DNA of 64,000 bases from Chrysemys picta bellii (Eukaryota; Chordata; Testudines; Emydidae), in contig NC_088797.1 in NCBI RefSeq assembly GCF_011386835.1, forward strand, positions 90,282,264 through 90,346,263, written 5' to 3'. The translations under genes and the position numbers were made by a program. The notes under the pieces are model-generated. The model saw only the letters and a list, made by a program, of their open reading frames with translations. It was not told where the DNA came from and made no database searches. This document shows positions 34,062-47,514 of this stretch, piece by piece. The number at the start of each line of letters is the position of its first letter. Position 1 is the stretch's first letter.

Positions 34062-35062
34062 TTTGGATCACATGTCAGCAGTGTGGGAGGCGGTACCTTC
34101 TATAAGATGGAGCCTAAGCAGACAGAGAGCTGGATTCCAGGGTTGGGTTAAGAGCTTGGTGAGTGGTTTGTGGCACCTACCTGAAGGGCAGCTTGCTGGG
34201 AGCTAGCTGCCAGACAGCTGGGACAGGATTTAGGGAAGAGGGGGTTGGGGAATGAACTGCAGAGCCTGAGGTTGATGATTAACTGGTAGATTTTGTTAAT
34301 ATGCTGGATCCTAAGAAGGGGATGTTAATTGAACCACCCCCATCCATGTATTTTTAGGGGGGAGCCCAAGAAGGAGGAATTTGAGGCAGCATATATGACG
34401 CATAGGTATATATCTTGGAGTCTACAAAATATACATGTGGTAACCACCAAAATTGTTAGAAGCAAAAATATGCATGCAATCACAGAATATTCGCTTATAA
34501 CCAGTTTAATCAGTTATCACTCAATGAAGTTGCTCAGCCATGGATTTAAAGGGAAGGATGTGTTTAGGCATGAATGCCCTTTTTCCACATAGTAGGCCTT
34601 GCCTATACAAAGGATTAGCTCTGATTTCAGCTGTTGATGGCCAGGAGCTGGAATAGCTGCAGTAGTACATATTCCTAGCAGAAAAACTCTTGAGTTCTGT
34701 GAGCCATATGGACAAGCCAGTCCTCTAACTGACTTTTAAATATGTCATTCCCACCAAAAATATTTGCAGTTTGACACACCAGATACCAAAAGAGCAGTTA
34801 TGTGTTGCATTTGTAATAAAGAATCACGTAGTTGCTGGGATATTCTTTGTCATTGAGTTGGCACTTGCTTGTGAGGTAACTCCATTCTCATTGAAGAATG
34901 TCATTGAGTTACATAGTGTGAAGAACCTTGTAATTTATGGATTACAAAATCATTCACTGAATACAAGAGCACTGCTGGGTTACTTGGCCTACTACTGTGT
35001 GCTTATGCACTATATATTATTGCATTTTGCCCAAAGCAGAGGTTGTCAATCTGTGCAGGAAC
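34062..35062. other. Unassigned sequence
   Basis: No gene or repeat I recognise. Confidence 0.45.
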
Positions 35063-35331
35063 CAGTATTGCTAACATTGAGTGTTTAAAACTCATGAGTC
35101 AGGCCTCAAAAATCACAATAGGCTTAAGAATCATGGGATTTTAAAATACATAAATTTTAGGTTATTTTAATTTATTGCCAACTTTTCTCCATAACATGAG
35201 AGCTAGAAACATATTTGTGTAAATGAAAGCTGAGATTCCCATGTAGTCATATGACATCAGGAGCTGGGGTTTTAAGAAAAACACCATGTATTTCAAGACT
35301 TACAGCAAAATTGTAAGATTTGGCAACACTG
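35063..35331. mobile_element. Short inverted-repeat element with CAGTGTTGCCAA ends (hAT-like)
   Basis: Starts CAGTATTGCTAAC and ends TTTGGCAACACTG, imperfect inverted termini in hAT style. The inner part includes ATGAGTCAGGCCTCAAAAAT and GGAGCTGGGGTTTTAAG. No 8-bp duplication survives. A second, worse copy lies at 45270-45525. Confidence 0.6.
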
Positions 35332-36234
35332 ATAATGCTGATAGCAGGATGACAATAAGCTCCTGATAGAGAGTGGCAATCAAAGGCATTTTCATTTTCT
35401 ATGAGGATGCTGAGGTAGCTGTCAACCTAATCAAGCCAAACTTCATTCAAGGGCAGAGAACAGGATTGAGACTCAAGGAATACTTGGTGAGCCATAGGAC
35501 ATTTGTCATCTGAAGAAGGTAGGGAAGTACTAGTCTTTCCCAGACTAACTTTGCAGCAGTGCTCCGGGGCCCCCACTATCTGGTCCTGTCACCTCCCTCT
35601 CTCCTATGTAGAGATTCTCTTCTGTGCTCAATCAACTCCCTTAGGCAGCCTTCACACCTTAGCTTTAGCTGGTGCTGTTTGGAAATGGATGCTACTTAAG
35701 AAAAGTGAGTGAGTGGGAGAGGTTGTCTCACAGGCTTGTCAGGGTTAAGAGGCCCTTATCTACTTGAGGACTTCACCAATTCCATTTTAAATTAGCTTCC
35801 CAGACCTGCTCCCCAATTCTACTGAGACTTTCTAGTACTTGGAACTCTGGCTTCCCCAGGAACCTAATTAGAGTAGGTTGGGAAACAGGATGTCATCTTT
35901 ATGAACAATTTTCATTGAGAATTTGAATCTGTGTTTTGGCAAAATGTAAATGAAAAGTCTGGAATCTGATTTTGTTTTTTATAACCAATTCTACCCAAAA
36001 CTTCCTTTCCATCTCTGCCTTATAAGAACCCACACATTCCTACTTCCTCCACCCTTGTGCCTCTGTGACTCTCACAAATTGTCCCCACCTGCTGGAGCTA
36101 CCCAGCCCCAGCCAAACCCATGTACTTCTGGCACTCCACCAGAACCCAAGAACCCCTCCTCCAGGGCTCTTTTAATCTATCTTTACAAGTTAGTTCTTGA
36201 TTCTCTGCACCCCACTGATCTCCCCCCCCCCTTT
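35332..36234. other. Unassigned sequence
   Basis: No gene or named repeat. C-rich around 36040-36230. Confidence 0.45.
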
Positions 36235-37110
36235 TCTCTGAAGTCAATTTATCAATAGCTCTCTAGTAATGGGCTGCCCAGAAATGAAGGCAATATTCCA
36301 GGTGTGGTCACTTCAGAAGTTGTTGCTGCTATATTATATTGCAATCTCATGTATCATTTGCTATTATTTGGATTATGGCAGTGTCAGCTAATTGCTAGAC
36401 ATAGTCTATGCCCTGAAGAACTCACAATTTACATTATTCTTTCAGTGCTTTATATGTTTCTTAGTGCTATTCAATACCTGCTTTTCCAATTATTGTTCCC
36501 CACATGCATTAGCTTGGAATTTCATTTTGCTATTTTCTGCCTCTGTATTTCATTGTTTTATTTCTCCATCCTCACTAGCATTTGCAACTCTCCCAGATTT
36601 AGTATAGTCTTTATATAATATGTACTGCTTCCAAAGCATTAATGTAGATTGCTAAATAGAATCAGACCTAACACTGGACTTTGTGGTCCCCCACTGAATA
36701 TCTACCTCCAAGTTGGTGCATTGCCATATATCATTAGTCTTTTTTGTAGTTTTGCAGCAAGTGTTCAATCCACATGACTGTGTTCCAATCCAATTTGGAT
36801 TAAATTTCCAAGTAAGATGCCATGGATCACAGTAGCAAATGTGTTACTAAAATTGAAATATATTCCATCTATGGTGGTCACTTCAACCACTAATTTTGTA
36901 ACGCTGTAAAAAAAAAAAGTTCAATTCTTTACTAACGCTTGCTATTATTACTTATGTTTCTGCTATCTTGTAAATGTTCAGAAATTTTTCTTAATACTTT
37001 CCCCATTATTTTACTAAGAATAAAAGCATCATAACGGGCTTCACTCCATCTGCTGGTATTCTGTGTTTGATTCCTTCCAGTCTCCTCTGTGGAGTCTTCC
37101 AACAGGATGG
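36235..37110 (-). mobile_element. Ancient CR1/L3-type LINE, decayed
   Basis: The plus strand carries reverse-strand CR1-like blocks in order: GCAATATTCCAGGTGTGGTC, CATTAGCTTGGAATTTCATTT, AATCAGACCTAACACTG followed by GTGGTCCCCCACTGAATATC, CAATCCACATGACTGTGTTC, and GTGGTCACTTCAACCACTAA. The coding content is no longer open. Another repeat (TATTATTTGGATTATGGCAG to CCTGAAGAACTCACAATTTA, 36355-36430) appears inserted in it. Much older than the CR1 at 11372. Confidence 0.7.
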
Positions 37111-37225
37111 GCAGATTTTCAAGCACTGTACCTCCTGGGCCAGAAAAAAAATCTTGGAGACCCAAGAAAGTCAACAAACATGACTTGGTGAGTACAGAGA
37201 TGTATATGATACCAAAAAGTGGTTT

Positions 37226-37345
37226 AGACACTGATCCAGCAAGAATTTATGCACATGCTTAAGTTTATTCACAAGTAATCCCTTTGAAGTCAGATGAGTA
37301 AAGTTAAGCAGATGTATAATTTTTTGTAAGTGACTCTGGTCTTAC
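37226..37345. repeat. Foldback repeat fragment
   Basis: CACTGATCCAGCAAGAATTTATGCACATGCTTAAG, with CCCTTTGAAGTCAGATGAG as the tip and GTAAAGTTAAGCAG as the start of the returning arm. Confidence 0.4.
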
Positions 37346-40300
37346 TTTGTGAAATTTGATTAAATCCATTTGCATATTGGATTTGGTGAACACCAAAGAA
37401 AATGGATAGATGTAAAATTTTCACTTTAAAAATTTGATAACACTCACTTGAACAAAGCCATTTTGAGAAGAATGCCAGAAAAGCTTGAAAAAGTTGAAAG
37501 TGTATTTTGTATTCTGTGCTTATAGTTAAAAAAGGTCAATTAGAATCATTGGTAGTAAAATATATACTGTTGAATTAACATGTTAAATTTTTGCTCTGAA
37601 TTACTTTGGCTGAAAATGGCTTGTAATGTAAATGGCCAATTGACAATGTTGCAACGACAATGCACCTTTTGCTATGCTGGCCATCATTATGACAGACATT
37701 AAGAATGTCCTTTTTTGTCCAAGACAGTTGAATATATGATACATCCGTATATTCAAGTTTCATTTTCTGGTAAAAATTTGTGTGTGTATCCCTTAGTTAT
37801 GAACTATTTTTCATGGTGAAATGGTATCTACTAGCAACAGTTAATTTCTTTATACGTACAGTATTTAGAGATAATGAATAACAGTAAAAGACTTAGGTAA
37901 TTGTCTTACAGGTACATTTCATTATTACACAAAACTACACAACCGGTTTCCTATTCTTTTTAATAAAATAATTTTGCCTGTCATTGAGAATCTCTCTGCT
38001 TGCAGACACTCTTTTTTAATGCTGAAATGTTTCATTACACTAACTTATGTAGTGTAGCTGCAGAGAAAAAAAACTTCAAATGTTTTTAATTTTCAGAATT
38101 GTTTTTAAAGCTGTTTCAATTCTATGCAAGTTGAGTTTCTTTTCTATTTTCTGGTTTTGGGGCTGTTCTGTACAGTAGTATATGCTTTAAGGGGGAAATG
38201 ATGATACCTTTAGAAGGCAAGCAAGTCAGAATAAGTAAAATAGATATTTTTTCCTTACTGCAGAATTTTAGTTATGTATTTGATGGCTAGAAAAAATACT
38301 GTAAAGTTGTGTCAGTGAAGGATAATGGACTTTAGACTGTTGTGTTTCAGCCCAGCAAAAGTAGCACTAGAGCAATAGAGAAAAGAATAAACAAAGGTGG
38401 TACACTATATGGGAATAAATACAGGTAATATGGAGAAAAATGGTGTTCAGAACATATATACATTGTTATTAAATACAATCATTCAATTTCTGGGACTAGT
38501 CTACCCCTTAAACCTCTATTAGCTGCTGAAGGAACAGCATCTTGGTAGAATGTTCTATGAAGAGGCCATGACACAATAGTAGATTAGCTTGTCAATGTAT
38601 ATTACATTTGCCCACTGTACCTATTACTGTAGTCAACTACAATCATTCTGTTTCTGAAAGTAAATATGAGTTCATGCTTTAAAAAACTTACCTTATCCAT
38701 TTCCTAACTTAGATTTTAAAAACTGAGCCACTGTCACAGTTTCCAAATATTTTTGGTCCTTTAAAATATAATTTATTTTTCCCTTTCAAGTGTGCCAATA
38801 ATAAAGACAAAACCGCTTTTAAACTCCTAGTATTGGTTTGTTGTCCCTTGAAAATATGCTGTAGAAGGCTAGCCAGTTATGGTGCCAAGTCTGTGGATGA
38901 CACAATGAGGATGTGTAAGATGAACCAAGAACAAAGGAAGTCATAGCTCCTTTGATGACATATTGGACACTTTCTAGAAGGTATAGAACACATCTGAAAT
39001 GATTGTTGCAGGTGTCCAAGGTGATAGTAGGTTTGGAAGAAGGGAGGAGTTAAACTCAGAAACGTAGGTGCAAACCCTTCTCTATGGGTGTTGCCATGGT
39101 AGGGATACATCTGTGCTGTAATGATAGACAAATGACTGTTTCATGGTGACGTAATTTTACTTGAAAGGTTTGAGAGCTAAAAGGAAAATGTTTAGCAAAG
39201 TGCCTTTAGTTTTCTCTCAAATTATGACAAGTATACAGGCAAGAAAAGCATGCAGAATCAATAGAGATGAAGAAAATGAAAATCAAAGCTCAAATCCATA
39301 CTTGTATGGGGTTCATTGGGCATGTAAGCTCTAGGCATGATATTATTGTGTATAGGGTTATTTCTCTACCCCATCCATTTAGCTGTGATTTAAAATGACA
39401 TTTCCAACTGGATATATAGAATATTCAAGGGGTTGGATTTATTTGTCAGAGTAATACAGAACACAAGACTAAGTAAAGAATTGTTGGTTATATTTGTGGT
39501 GATAGAGACTGTAGTATATTGCTGTTGGAGCAACAAGAGAGATCTCTTTATGGCAATGTTAAATGAAGTAGGCCTTATGGTAGCAGAGTCTTCCTATGCT
39601 TTTTTAGTTGTAAGCTGTTTCATGTTAGATGACAGATGTGTACAATGTTCATTGTTAAAAGTGGACTGTGAGATACTGCTTGTTTCATGTTCTCTGATAA
39701 CTCTGTTTATCATGTTTGCATACTCTGATGATACCCACTCTTTAACGGTAACCCTTGTAGCAATCCATAATAAGGGGTAAGTTACATACATGAGATCTGA
39801 GGATATAGAACATTCTGCTGATTTTGGTTTCTGGAAGATCACTGACTGCTGTCATACTTAATATTACATAATTGTCAGACAGACAGTTTTAACAAAACCT
39901 TAGGCATTGTGAAGCTCTTGTTTTTGTTTGTTTGTTTTGTTTTGTTTTAAATCTAAGGATGGGAACATGTAAATGCCATTTGTGCTACTTATCTAGCTAT
40001 CCACAAATCTTAAACAGAATTAAAGGCAGTCCAATCAGGACCGCTGAGGGCATGAGGTGTAAAACTGAAGCAAGGGAACATGAGCATAATAAGGAAAAGA
40101 TGGGTGGACTCAAAGCTCTAGCAGTTTGTTGGAATGCTTATTTGCTTCAGTTACCATCATTGGCTGCTTGATATTCTAAAAGTCCCCTGTATGCACTAAC
40201 GTAATATTGTTTCAACTGTGCTATGTCAGTTGTTTCACTAATTCAACAGTACAACATTAGTGTGCACTAGGGAAATGTTAGTGTGTGCCAGCAGGGTTTA

Positions 40301-41739
40301 CATAGGCCAGTTAGTGTTCAACATGTTGGTGCACATTAAAATTCATACCCGTCTGGTGTGTATTGCCGCACCTGGAACACAAGCACGTATTTTCAGATAT
40401 ACATAAAACAATGTTCAGTTATTAGATAAATCACTAATCCAGAAGGATTAGCCTTTTTAATTTTATTTTGTCTAATGTTTACAGTTTTCCAGATTACCTG
40501 TTTTCCACCCAGTGAATGTGAGAAATCGAACAATTTCTGAACACATTTCATGTTAAGGAAATGGTTTTCCCAGGAAAGTCATAGTATAAACCAAAGTCCT
40601 GGAGCAGGTATTTCTGCTCCATAATGGAGCTTTACTCTGCAAAGTAACGGAAAACGTGACTCTGTTTCCCTGTGTATACTGAGTGTCATATCTGCTTGCT
40701 TAGGCACTAAGGCTGAGATTTGCAAATGAGTTCAGTACCCACATTTGGGGCCAGATTTTCAAAAAACACCGAACAAATTAACAAGTATTTTGCAGGCAGT
40801 GGTAGTTAATAAACTGTATGTAGATATAAATTGATACAATACAGGTAAAACGAAACTATATTTTTTTCATTTCTAATAGGCAACATCATGTTTTAGAAAA
40901 ATCAAGTCACCTTTGTACTAGGTGAACTGGAAAATGAACATGCTGTAAAATAATATTAAGCTAAAAACTCTCATTAAATGTAGCACTCAGGAACTGGTTT
41001 AGAGGCTTCAGTACTTGAAAAAGTTGCTTGCCAAGCAAACTCTTTAAAAAAGAGAAATAAAACCCTTTTCATCAAATATTTAAATATAGTATAAGAAGCT
41101 AATATAGGAGTGTATACCACAGGTATATAAAATAACTCATGAATGCTGCAGTTGAAATGAAAGGGAGAGATGCATGTGGTTCATTTTCAGTAATACAGAC
41201 ATGAAATTAAACACACAAGATTGATCTTTCAGAAAATTAATACTGGATAAAATTGTTTGTCCAGTGAACTATCTAATTGTTCTCTTATTTATAGAGCCAG
41301 TCGAGTAATGCAGCACATCATTTATGAAATAATCTAATTAATTAGTACACTATTTACCTAATAGTATATTACTAGTTGTCCTTGTTCCAACCATTTTCTT
41401 TCTTTCTCTAGTCTTCCCATCTATCTATTATTATAGCACCACTCACTTAGGACTTGATTGTCTCTCAGCCCTTGCACAGGGGAGTAAGTAGGGATAAGGC
41501 CCTCCTTAATTCCCTATTTTGACTTGCCCGGATTATCACTGGTTTCAGGGAGAGGCAGCAGGAGCAACTCACCTTAACTTCCCATCTGAGCAAATGTGCA
41601 GGGAGGAGACCTTCGCTTTCTCACTAGCCAGAGTAGCTGGCTGGGTGTCAGAAGGATCTAATTGCTCCTCAAAAAGGGCTGAAGTAATTTACTCCCTCTC
41701 CAGAGCACCTGGGGAGCAGAGGAGGCAATGTAACTCTGA
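37346..41739. other. Unassigned AT-rich sequence
   Basis: Over 4 kb without a recognisable gene. A CACTAATGTTGT-rich stretch at 40195-40395 looks like a short inverted-repeat element but I cannot fix its ends, and a GGGGCCAGATTTTCAAA fragment sits at 40748. The 115-codon open frame at 39433-39780 has no domain I recognise. Confidence 0.45.
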
Positions 41740-42204
41740 GGCCTGGTCTACACTACGGGGTTAGGTCAAATTTAGCCGCGTTAGGTCGATTTAAAAATTA
41801 ATGTGTCCACACAACCAACCCCGTTCCGTCGATCTAAAGGGCTCTTAAAATCGACTTCTGTACTCCTCCTCGACGAGGGGAGTAGCGCTAAAATTGACTT
41901 TGGTGGGTCGAATTTGGGGTAGTGTGGATGCAAATCGATGGTATTGGCCTCCGGGAGCTATCCCAGAGTGCTCTATTGTGACCGCTCTGGACAGCACTTT
42001 GAACTCCGATGCACTAGTCAGGTAAACAGGAAAAGCCCCGGGAACTTTTGAATTTCATTTCCTTTTTGGTCAGCCTGGCAAACTCAGCAGCACAGGTGAC
42101 CATGCAGTCCTCCCAGAATCTTAGACCGTAGAATGTTTCTACGCTCCCCCGATCATCTCTGCCCCTAAGGTTATCGCAGATTAGAAGGTGAAAAAACTGC
42201 ACTC

Positions 42205-42558
42205 GTGATGACATTTTCCGAGCTCATGCAGTCCTCCCGTGCTGATAGGGCACAACTTAATTCAGTGGCAGAGGCCAGGAAAGAATTAAGTGAGCATGAA
42301 GAATGGAGGCAGGATGCGATGCTGAGGCTAATGGGGGAGCAAACAGACATGATGAAGCGTCTGTTGGGGAAGGAAACGGACATGATGAAGCATCTGTTGG
42401 AGCTGCAGGAAAGCCAACAAGAGCACAGACCCCTGCTGCATCCACTGTATATCTGCCTACCCTCCTCCCCATGTTCCATAGCATCCGCACCCAGCCACTC
42501 CACTCCGGAGGATGGCCCAAGAAACAGAAGGCTGTCATTCAAACAGTTTGATTTTTAG
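42205..42558 (+). pseudogene. Myb/SANT-like accessory gene, C-terminal 117 residues
   Basis: Open from ATG 42205 to the stop at 42556-42558. SSRADRAQLNSVAEARKELS leads into a charged coil with EQTDMMKRLLG/KETDMMKHLLE, an 11-residue tandem duplication, then LQESQQEHRPLLHPL, LPSSPCSIAS, a GPRNRRLSFKQF tail. Family proteins have an N-terminal SANT/Myb DNA-binding domain of about 80 residues; none is present, and upstream DNA is terminal repeat. The open frame is therefore a truncated remnant even though it has its own ATG. Confidence 0.72.
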
Positions 42559-42777
42559 TGTGGCTTCAATAAGCAATGTGGCCTTGTCCTTCCCTCCTCC
42601 CCCACCCCACCCGGGTACCTTGTCCATTATCTCATTTTTTTTTTAATGAATAAAGAAAGAATGCATGGTTTTAAAACAATAGTTACTTTATTTTGAAGCG
42701 GGGAGGGTGGTTGGCTTACAGGGAATTAAAATCAACAAAGGGGGTGGGTTTGCATCAAGGAGGAACACACACAACTG

Positions 42778-42872
42778 TCACACAGAAGCCTGGCCAGTCA
42801 TGAAACTGATTTTCAAAGCCTCTCTGATGCGCAGCGTGCCTTGCTGTGCTCTTCTAATCTCCCTGGTGTCTG
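42778..42872 (-). pseudogene. Harbinger transposase, last 30 residues
   Basis: Minus strand reads PDTREIRRAQQGTLRIREAL, KISFMTGQASV, stop; it is directly comparable with the C-terminus at 24216-24593. Truncated by the internal deletion. Confidence 0.75.
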
Positions 42873-43168
42873 GTGCAAAACGATTGTCTGTTGTTGCTTT
42901 CAAGGAGGGAGGGGCGACTGACCACATGTACCCAAAACCACCCGCGACAATGTTTTTGCCCCATCAGGCACTGGCGGAGACCGCGAGAACTGTGGGATAG
43001 CTACCCACAGTGCACCGCTCCGTAAGTCGATGCTAGTCTTGGTAGTGAGGACGCACTCTGATGACTTAATAAGCTTAGTTTGGACATATGCAATCGACTG
43101 TATAAAATCAATTTCTAAAAATCAACTTCTATAAAATCGACCTAATTTGTAGTGTAGACATACCCTGA

Positions 43169-45269
43169 GTCACAAGTCATTCTTTGCTCCACTCCTGAGC
43201 AATGAAGCTACGTGCCACTCCTTACTCACTGTAGATTGTAAAAGTTACAATCAAGCCCTTGGCAGTTGACAAATATTAACTAACTCATCCTCCCAGCACT
43301 TTTGATTATTATGACATATTTACATATGGAGAAGCTTAAGCCAAGTCAATGTCAAAGCCAGGATCAGTTAGGAGTTTCTCACTTAGTCCCCTAATCATCC
43401 TGTCTCTCATGGTATGAATCTGTCCTCCTGGTATGAGAGACATTTGTTTGAAGCAGAGGAGTTGCCTAAGAAGCAGACCTTCTGCCAGGTGCAAGCTTGC
43501 AGTGGCCCTAACATTATACCTAGGAGCCCAGGTGACACTTCTTCCCTCCCCTCTCAGTAGAAAATTAGTCTGGGAGACTCACCAAAATTGTTGGACCCAC
43601 AGCTATATGCTTCATAGGTTCTGAAAGCAACCTATGTTCTGCTGCAAGGACAAGAGGATGGAAACCATGTATAACCCATGACTTTGATGAAGAATCAGTG
43701 TTGCAAATCCTCAACACTAGTGATTGGGTTACACTTGCATGACTAGCTCCAGAATGGAAAGGGAACGGACATTAAAATAAAAGCTGATGTTAGCCACAAT
43801 GTGTATTGGATAAGGAATGGGGAGGCATGTATTTGGGATTTGCATGTCCCAAAAACTAACTCTAGCAGTATTAGCGTCAGCTCCAAGTTGACATTCTTAG
43901 CTGTGCACTTAAAGCTTTTCTTGAAAAGACAAAAAAAACCTCCACGTGTCAGGCTTTAGTAGTGCATGTGGGCAACAAGCGAAATCTGATGTGGATGCGT
44001 GGGACTTATTGCGGACTAGCTCTAGCTCTGTATGTGCTAGGTTTGTATTTGTAATATTTTTAGCTCATGCTTTGTTGCCTGGCACCTGTAGCTCTTTGCA
44101 GCATTTCCCACGTTTTCCCTAGATTTTTATGAGTATGCCTGCTGCACTTTTCACACAGATCAGATAGCACACTCTGTTGCATCTTATATTTTTTCATTGA
44201 ACGCTTAATCTGTACTCAGTCTTGACTCTCTTGATGATTTTAGTGGAAGTTCACCTGAATAAGGACCCCTGAATTTTGTACCATTTTCATACTTTATGTG
44301 GATTTTTGTTGTCATCCCACATTTTTCTATCCTTGATCATGGAAAGGCTGTTGCTGCTGTATAGATTAATGCTACAGTTCTAAAGAACTTAGTTGTGAAA
44401 GTTTTAAGCACTTAACTTTTCCAATGAATTTTAAAGATGAATCTCGAAACTCTCTAATTATATAGTCCACCTTTTTCTTTTACCTTTCTCTTTTATAGGA
44501 TGAGGGAGAGGACAGCATTATAATTGAAGATTAAAGAGGGTGAAGCTGGTTTTGTTTAAAAAGAATGGAGGATAGAATTTAGCTGTCATTGATGCAAAGC
44601 TGAATATCTAAGTCCAAAATCTTTGTCATAATGTATCTACACTACATGCCAAATTCATTTACCTAGTGAAGTAAGGCCTTATTTTCAAGTCTCATTTCTT
44701 TATACTCCAGCAGCTGAGTTGCATTTGCATGATTAGTGTGTAGAGCAACCTAAAATCCCTTGTTTTCAGGTTTAATCAATGATATTCAATTTGTTTTTTC
44801 TTCCCTGTTGACAGTCTTGCCAAGAGCAATTTTAACATGTAAAGTCATATGGGTAATTTAAGACAACCAGCTTAAAATTAGAGACCGAGAGCAATGATCC
44901 ACAATGTACTATGATATAAAATAATGTGGAGAATGTAGGGAGAAACATGCATGCCTATTTCTTGTTTTAAATATCTCATTAACCTCTAGTCTTCTGTTCT
45001 TTTTTTCCTACTTTATCACTGGAATGAATGTGGTAGGAGGCCATTTGCAATTATTTGCAATAGTTTCTACTTTTTTGGGGCAATAGTTTAAGTTACTATA
45101 GATGATTAATATAAGAGAATGTTTTAATGGTTAATCAGGTACAGGTCATTTTTCTTTGATTCAATTACACGTAAAGAGTTTTTTGGTAACTAGTTTTCTT
45201 CATTTTATTGATTTATTTAACCATTTTGTGGCTGTTAATATCTAACCTATGGTTTTGTTTTCTAAACAT
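43169..45269. other. Unassigned sequence
   Basis: No gene or named repeat seen. Confidence 0.45.
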
Positions 45270-45525
45270 TCTAAATATTTTCAACCCCACACATTAAAAA
45301 ATCAAGAGGCCCCAAAATATGTTGAAATGGGTTTAAAGTAATACTTCTTTCATTCTTTTTATTTGCCTTCTGGTTTCTGAATCTTTAAGGTGCACTTGCC
45401 TCATATTTTTAATCTTTTCTCCATATAAATGACAGCTAAAATTCCTATGCAGTCTCAGTTGAAGCTGAGATAAAACACCAAATACCTTGAGACTTATAAT
45501 AAAATTGCAACAGTTGGTTACACTG
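45270..45525. mobile_element. Decayed copy of the 35063-type element
   Basis: Shares the order AATCAAGAGGCCCCAAAA, CTTTTCTCCATATAAATGAC, AGCTAAAATTCCTATGCAG, GAGACTTATAATAAAATTGC and GTTGGTTACACTG with the element at 35063. Left end uncertain. Confidence 0.45.
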
Positions 45526-46218
45526 ATAAATGGAGTCCCCTTCCCACATATCAGAAGTGTGAATGGCCCCAGCCCTTTTTTCCTAGACCCCTGTTTAGTT
45601 AGGGACCTGGCAGGAAATCCCACCCCCTACTTCCTGCCATCTGCTTTCCTCCAATCATGGGGTGACATTTGAGAAGGGACTTCACGGGCCGCAGGACAGA
45701 GTACACACTGCTGTTGCTGCAGGCTGAGAGGCTTAGCGTAGGGGTGACAGATCCAGGGAGGGAACCACCTTTTTTCATGGCCACAGTGAGCCTATCCTAT
45801 GTTGCCTGCAAGAATTAGCCAGACCCTAAAGAGAGGAGATGTCGTGGTCATTCACTAAGGCACCAGTGTTGGTGGGTCACTTAGGCTATTTGTTTGTGAA
45901 TAAAATTGGTTGATAGTTTGCTGATGAAGGTGCTGGAGTGATTTCTGAGTGAACTCCTGCCTCCCCAAAGGCTGCAAGAGGGTTCTCCTCCCCAAGGCAC
46001 AAGAGGGAGTTTGGGACTAACCACCAGAAAGGGGAGCCCTAACCACACTTCCCTTACCTGTTCATTTTAAACAAATGAACAAAGCAATAAATTAATAGGT
46101 TTTGTTGGGCAAAAAACCCAAATGTTTTTGTTTCAGTCTTAAATCTTGTTTTTGAATTTTCAGTTGTTGAAAACAAAACAATAATTTTCAAGGAAAAGAG
46201 AAACCTTCCATGAAAATG
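45526..46218. other. Unassigned sequence
   Basis: No gene or named repeat recognised. Confidence 0.4.
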
Positions 46219-46297
46219 AGGTCCAATAAAAGATATTACCTTACCCACCTTGTCTCGCTCATATCCTGGGACCAAATGGATACAACGACATTGCAAA
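46219..46297 (+). mobile_element. PLE-type 3' end, short
   Basis: AGGTCCAATAAAAGATATTA, CCTTACCCACCTTGTCTCGC and TATCCTGGGACCAAATGGAT match the terminal type at 30600-30694. It is truncated before the hammerhead-like part. Confidence 0.55.
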
Positions 46298-47514
46298 CAG
46301 CTCTCACAGTTGAGTATGTCAAGAGTAGCTACAGAGTAGTTTAATGTAAAATTATTACAGAACATGAGAAGAGAATCAGACCCTCATTTCTTTGGGGAAA
46401 AACAAGTTTTGCCATCTGAAAAGACATGAATTACTGATGTAGTCACCCAGTATACCATCTAGCCCCCTTCAAGAATAGGTGTGCTGTTGTTATCAGGAAA
46501 ACAAATGTTACTAGCTGGAATGAGGGGAAGCTGGAGTAAACACTTAATGTATTCAATTTGCTGACTAAATCTTTGATATACATTTTTTTTGTTTGATACA
46601 TAAAAGCTTAGTTCATAACAGAGCCCTAAGAGCTAGATCTGGAAATTACAATATGTGATTTTTTAAAAAAATAAGCTATTTTTGGTACAATTAGTTGAGT
46701 AGCTCAAGAAATAAAAAAATGAATGCTTCCCTTAATGCATTTTCAATTCTCACATTAATTAAAAAACTAATTACTTTTTTCTATACAATGTGAGTAATAT
46801 TCTTCTTGTATCAAAGGGCACTGCATTTAACACAATAATAATAATTATGTGACTCAGAACCAGGGAGGTTAAAGACTAGCTTCAAATGATTGCTATGAAT
46901 TCTTATTTCATTTTGCATTACTATTGAATGCTTTTTCATTTTTAAGAGGGTAGAAATTAATAACAGGATGTTTGTTGCCCATACATTTATTTAACACTAA
47001 TCTGTGAATTCTCAGTTGCCAAGTTTACTTTGTCTGTTTGTGACATTTTCAATTGGCAGTCTATAGCTGCTTAATTGCTGCTTAGGACTCCATCTTCTCA
47101 ACATTTACTAAGAAGCGTAATGCTTACTACCATGAATAGTCCCAGTGAATTCACTGGACATACAGGTATATTTAAATCTTTTGGTTTCGATAATATCATG
47201 CAAACAAGCAGATCAGTCATCAACTTTGTTTCAGAATCTCACTGAGCACTATTGCAAACACATGTAATACATTTTAAAGCTCAGGAGGAACAAAGTTTTA
47301 GTTTAAAGGGAAACATTTAGAATGATTTCAGAGCACACTTTTGTCCAGGACCAGTGCATTAAAAGAAATTTAGGTTGGAGAACCCTAAGCCAAGATATAT
47401 AACACTGTATGTTGGAAAATTCAAGGGCTTAGTGTAAAAAATGTTTTAATTCCAACACTTGCAAAAGTGTCTGATTTGTTAGGGTTTGCGTCTTTCATCC
47501 TTACTCAGATTTTA
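46298..47514. other. Unassigned AT-rich sequence
   Basis: No gene or repeat recognised. Confidence 0.45.

Larger units (their letters stand above)
41740..43165. mobile_element. Internally deleted PIF-Harbinger transposon
   Basis: Ends GGCCTGGTCTACACTACGGG and TTGTAGTGTAGACATACCC, flanked by TGA at 41737-41739 and 43166-43168, a perfect 3-bp duplication. Orientation is opposite to the 22992 element: Myb/SANT-like C-terminus on the plus strand (42205-42558), the last residues of the transposase on the minus strand (42778-42872), and facing poly(A) signals at 42649-42654 and 42688-42693. At 42873 the transposase tail is joined directly to 5' subterminal DNA (CAAAACGATTGTCTG), so the rest of the transposase gene has been deleted. 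No DNMT3B sequence. Confidence 0.9.

Noticed and set aside
39433..39780. A 115-codon open frame with hydrophobic stretches
   Set aside because: No family, splice site or promoter support. Expected by chance in 64 kb of AT-rich DNA.
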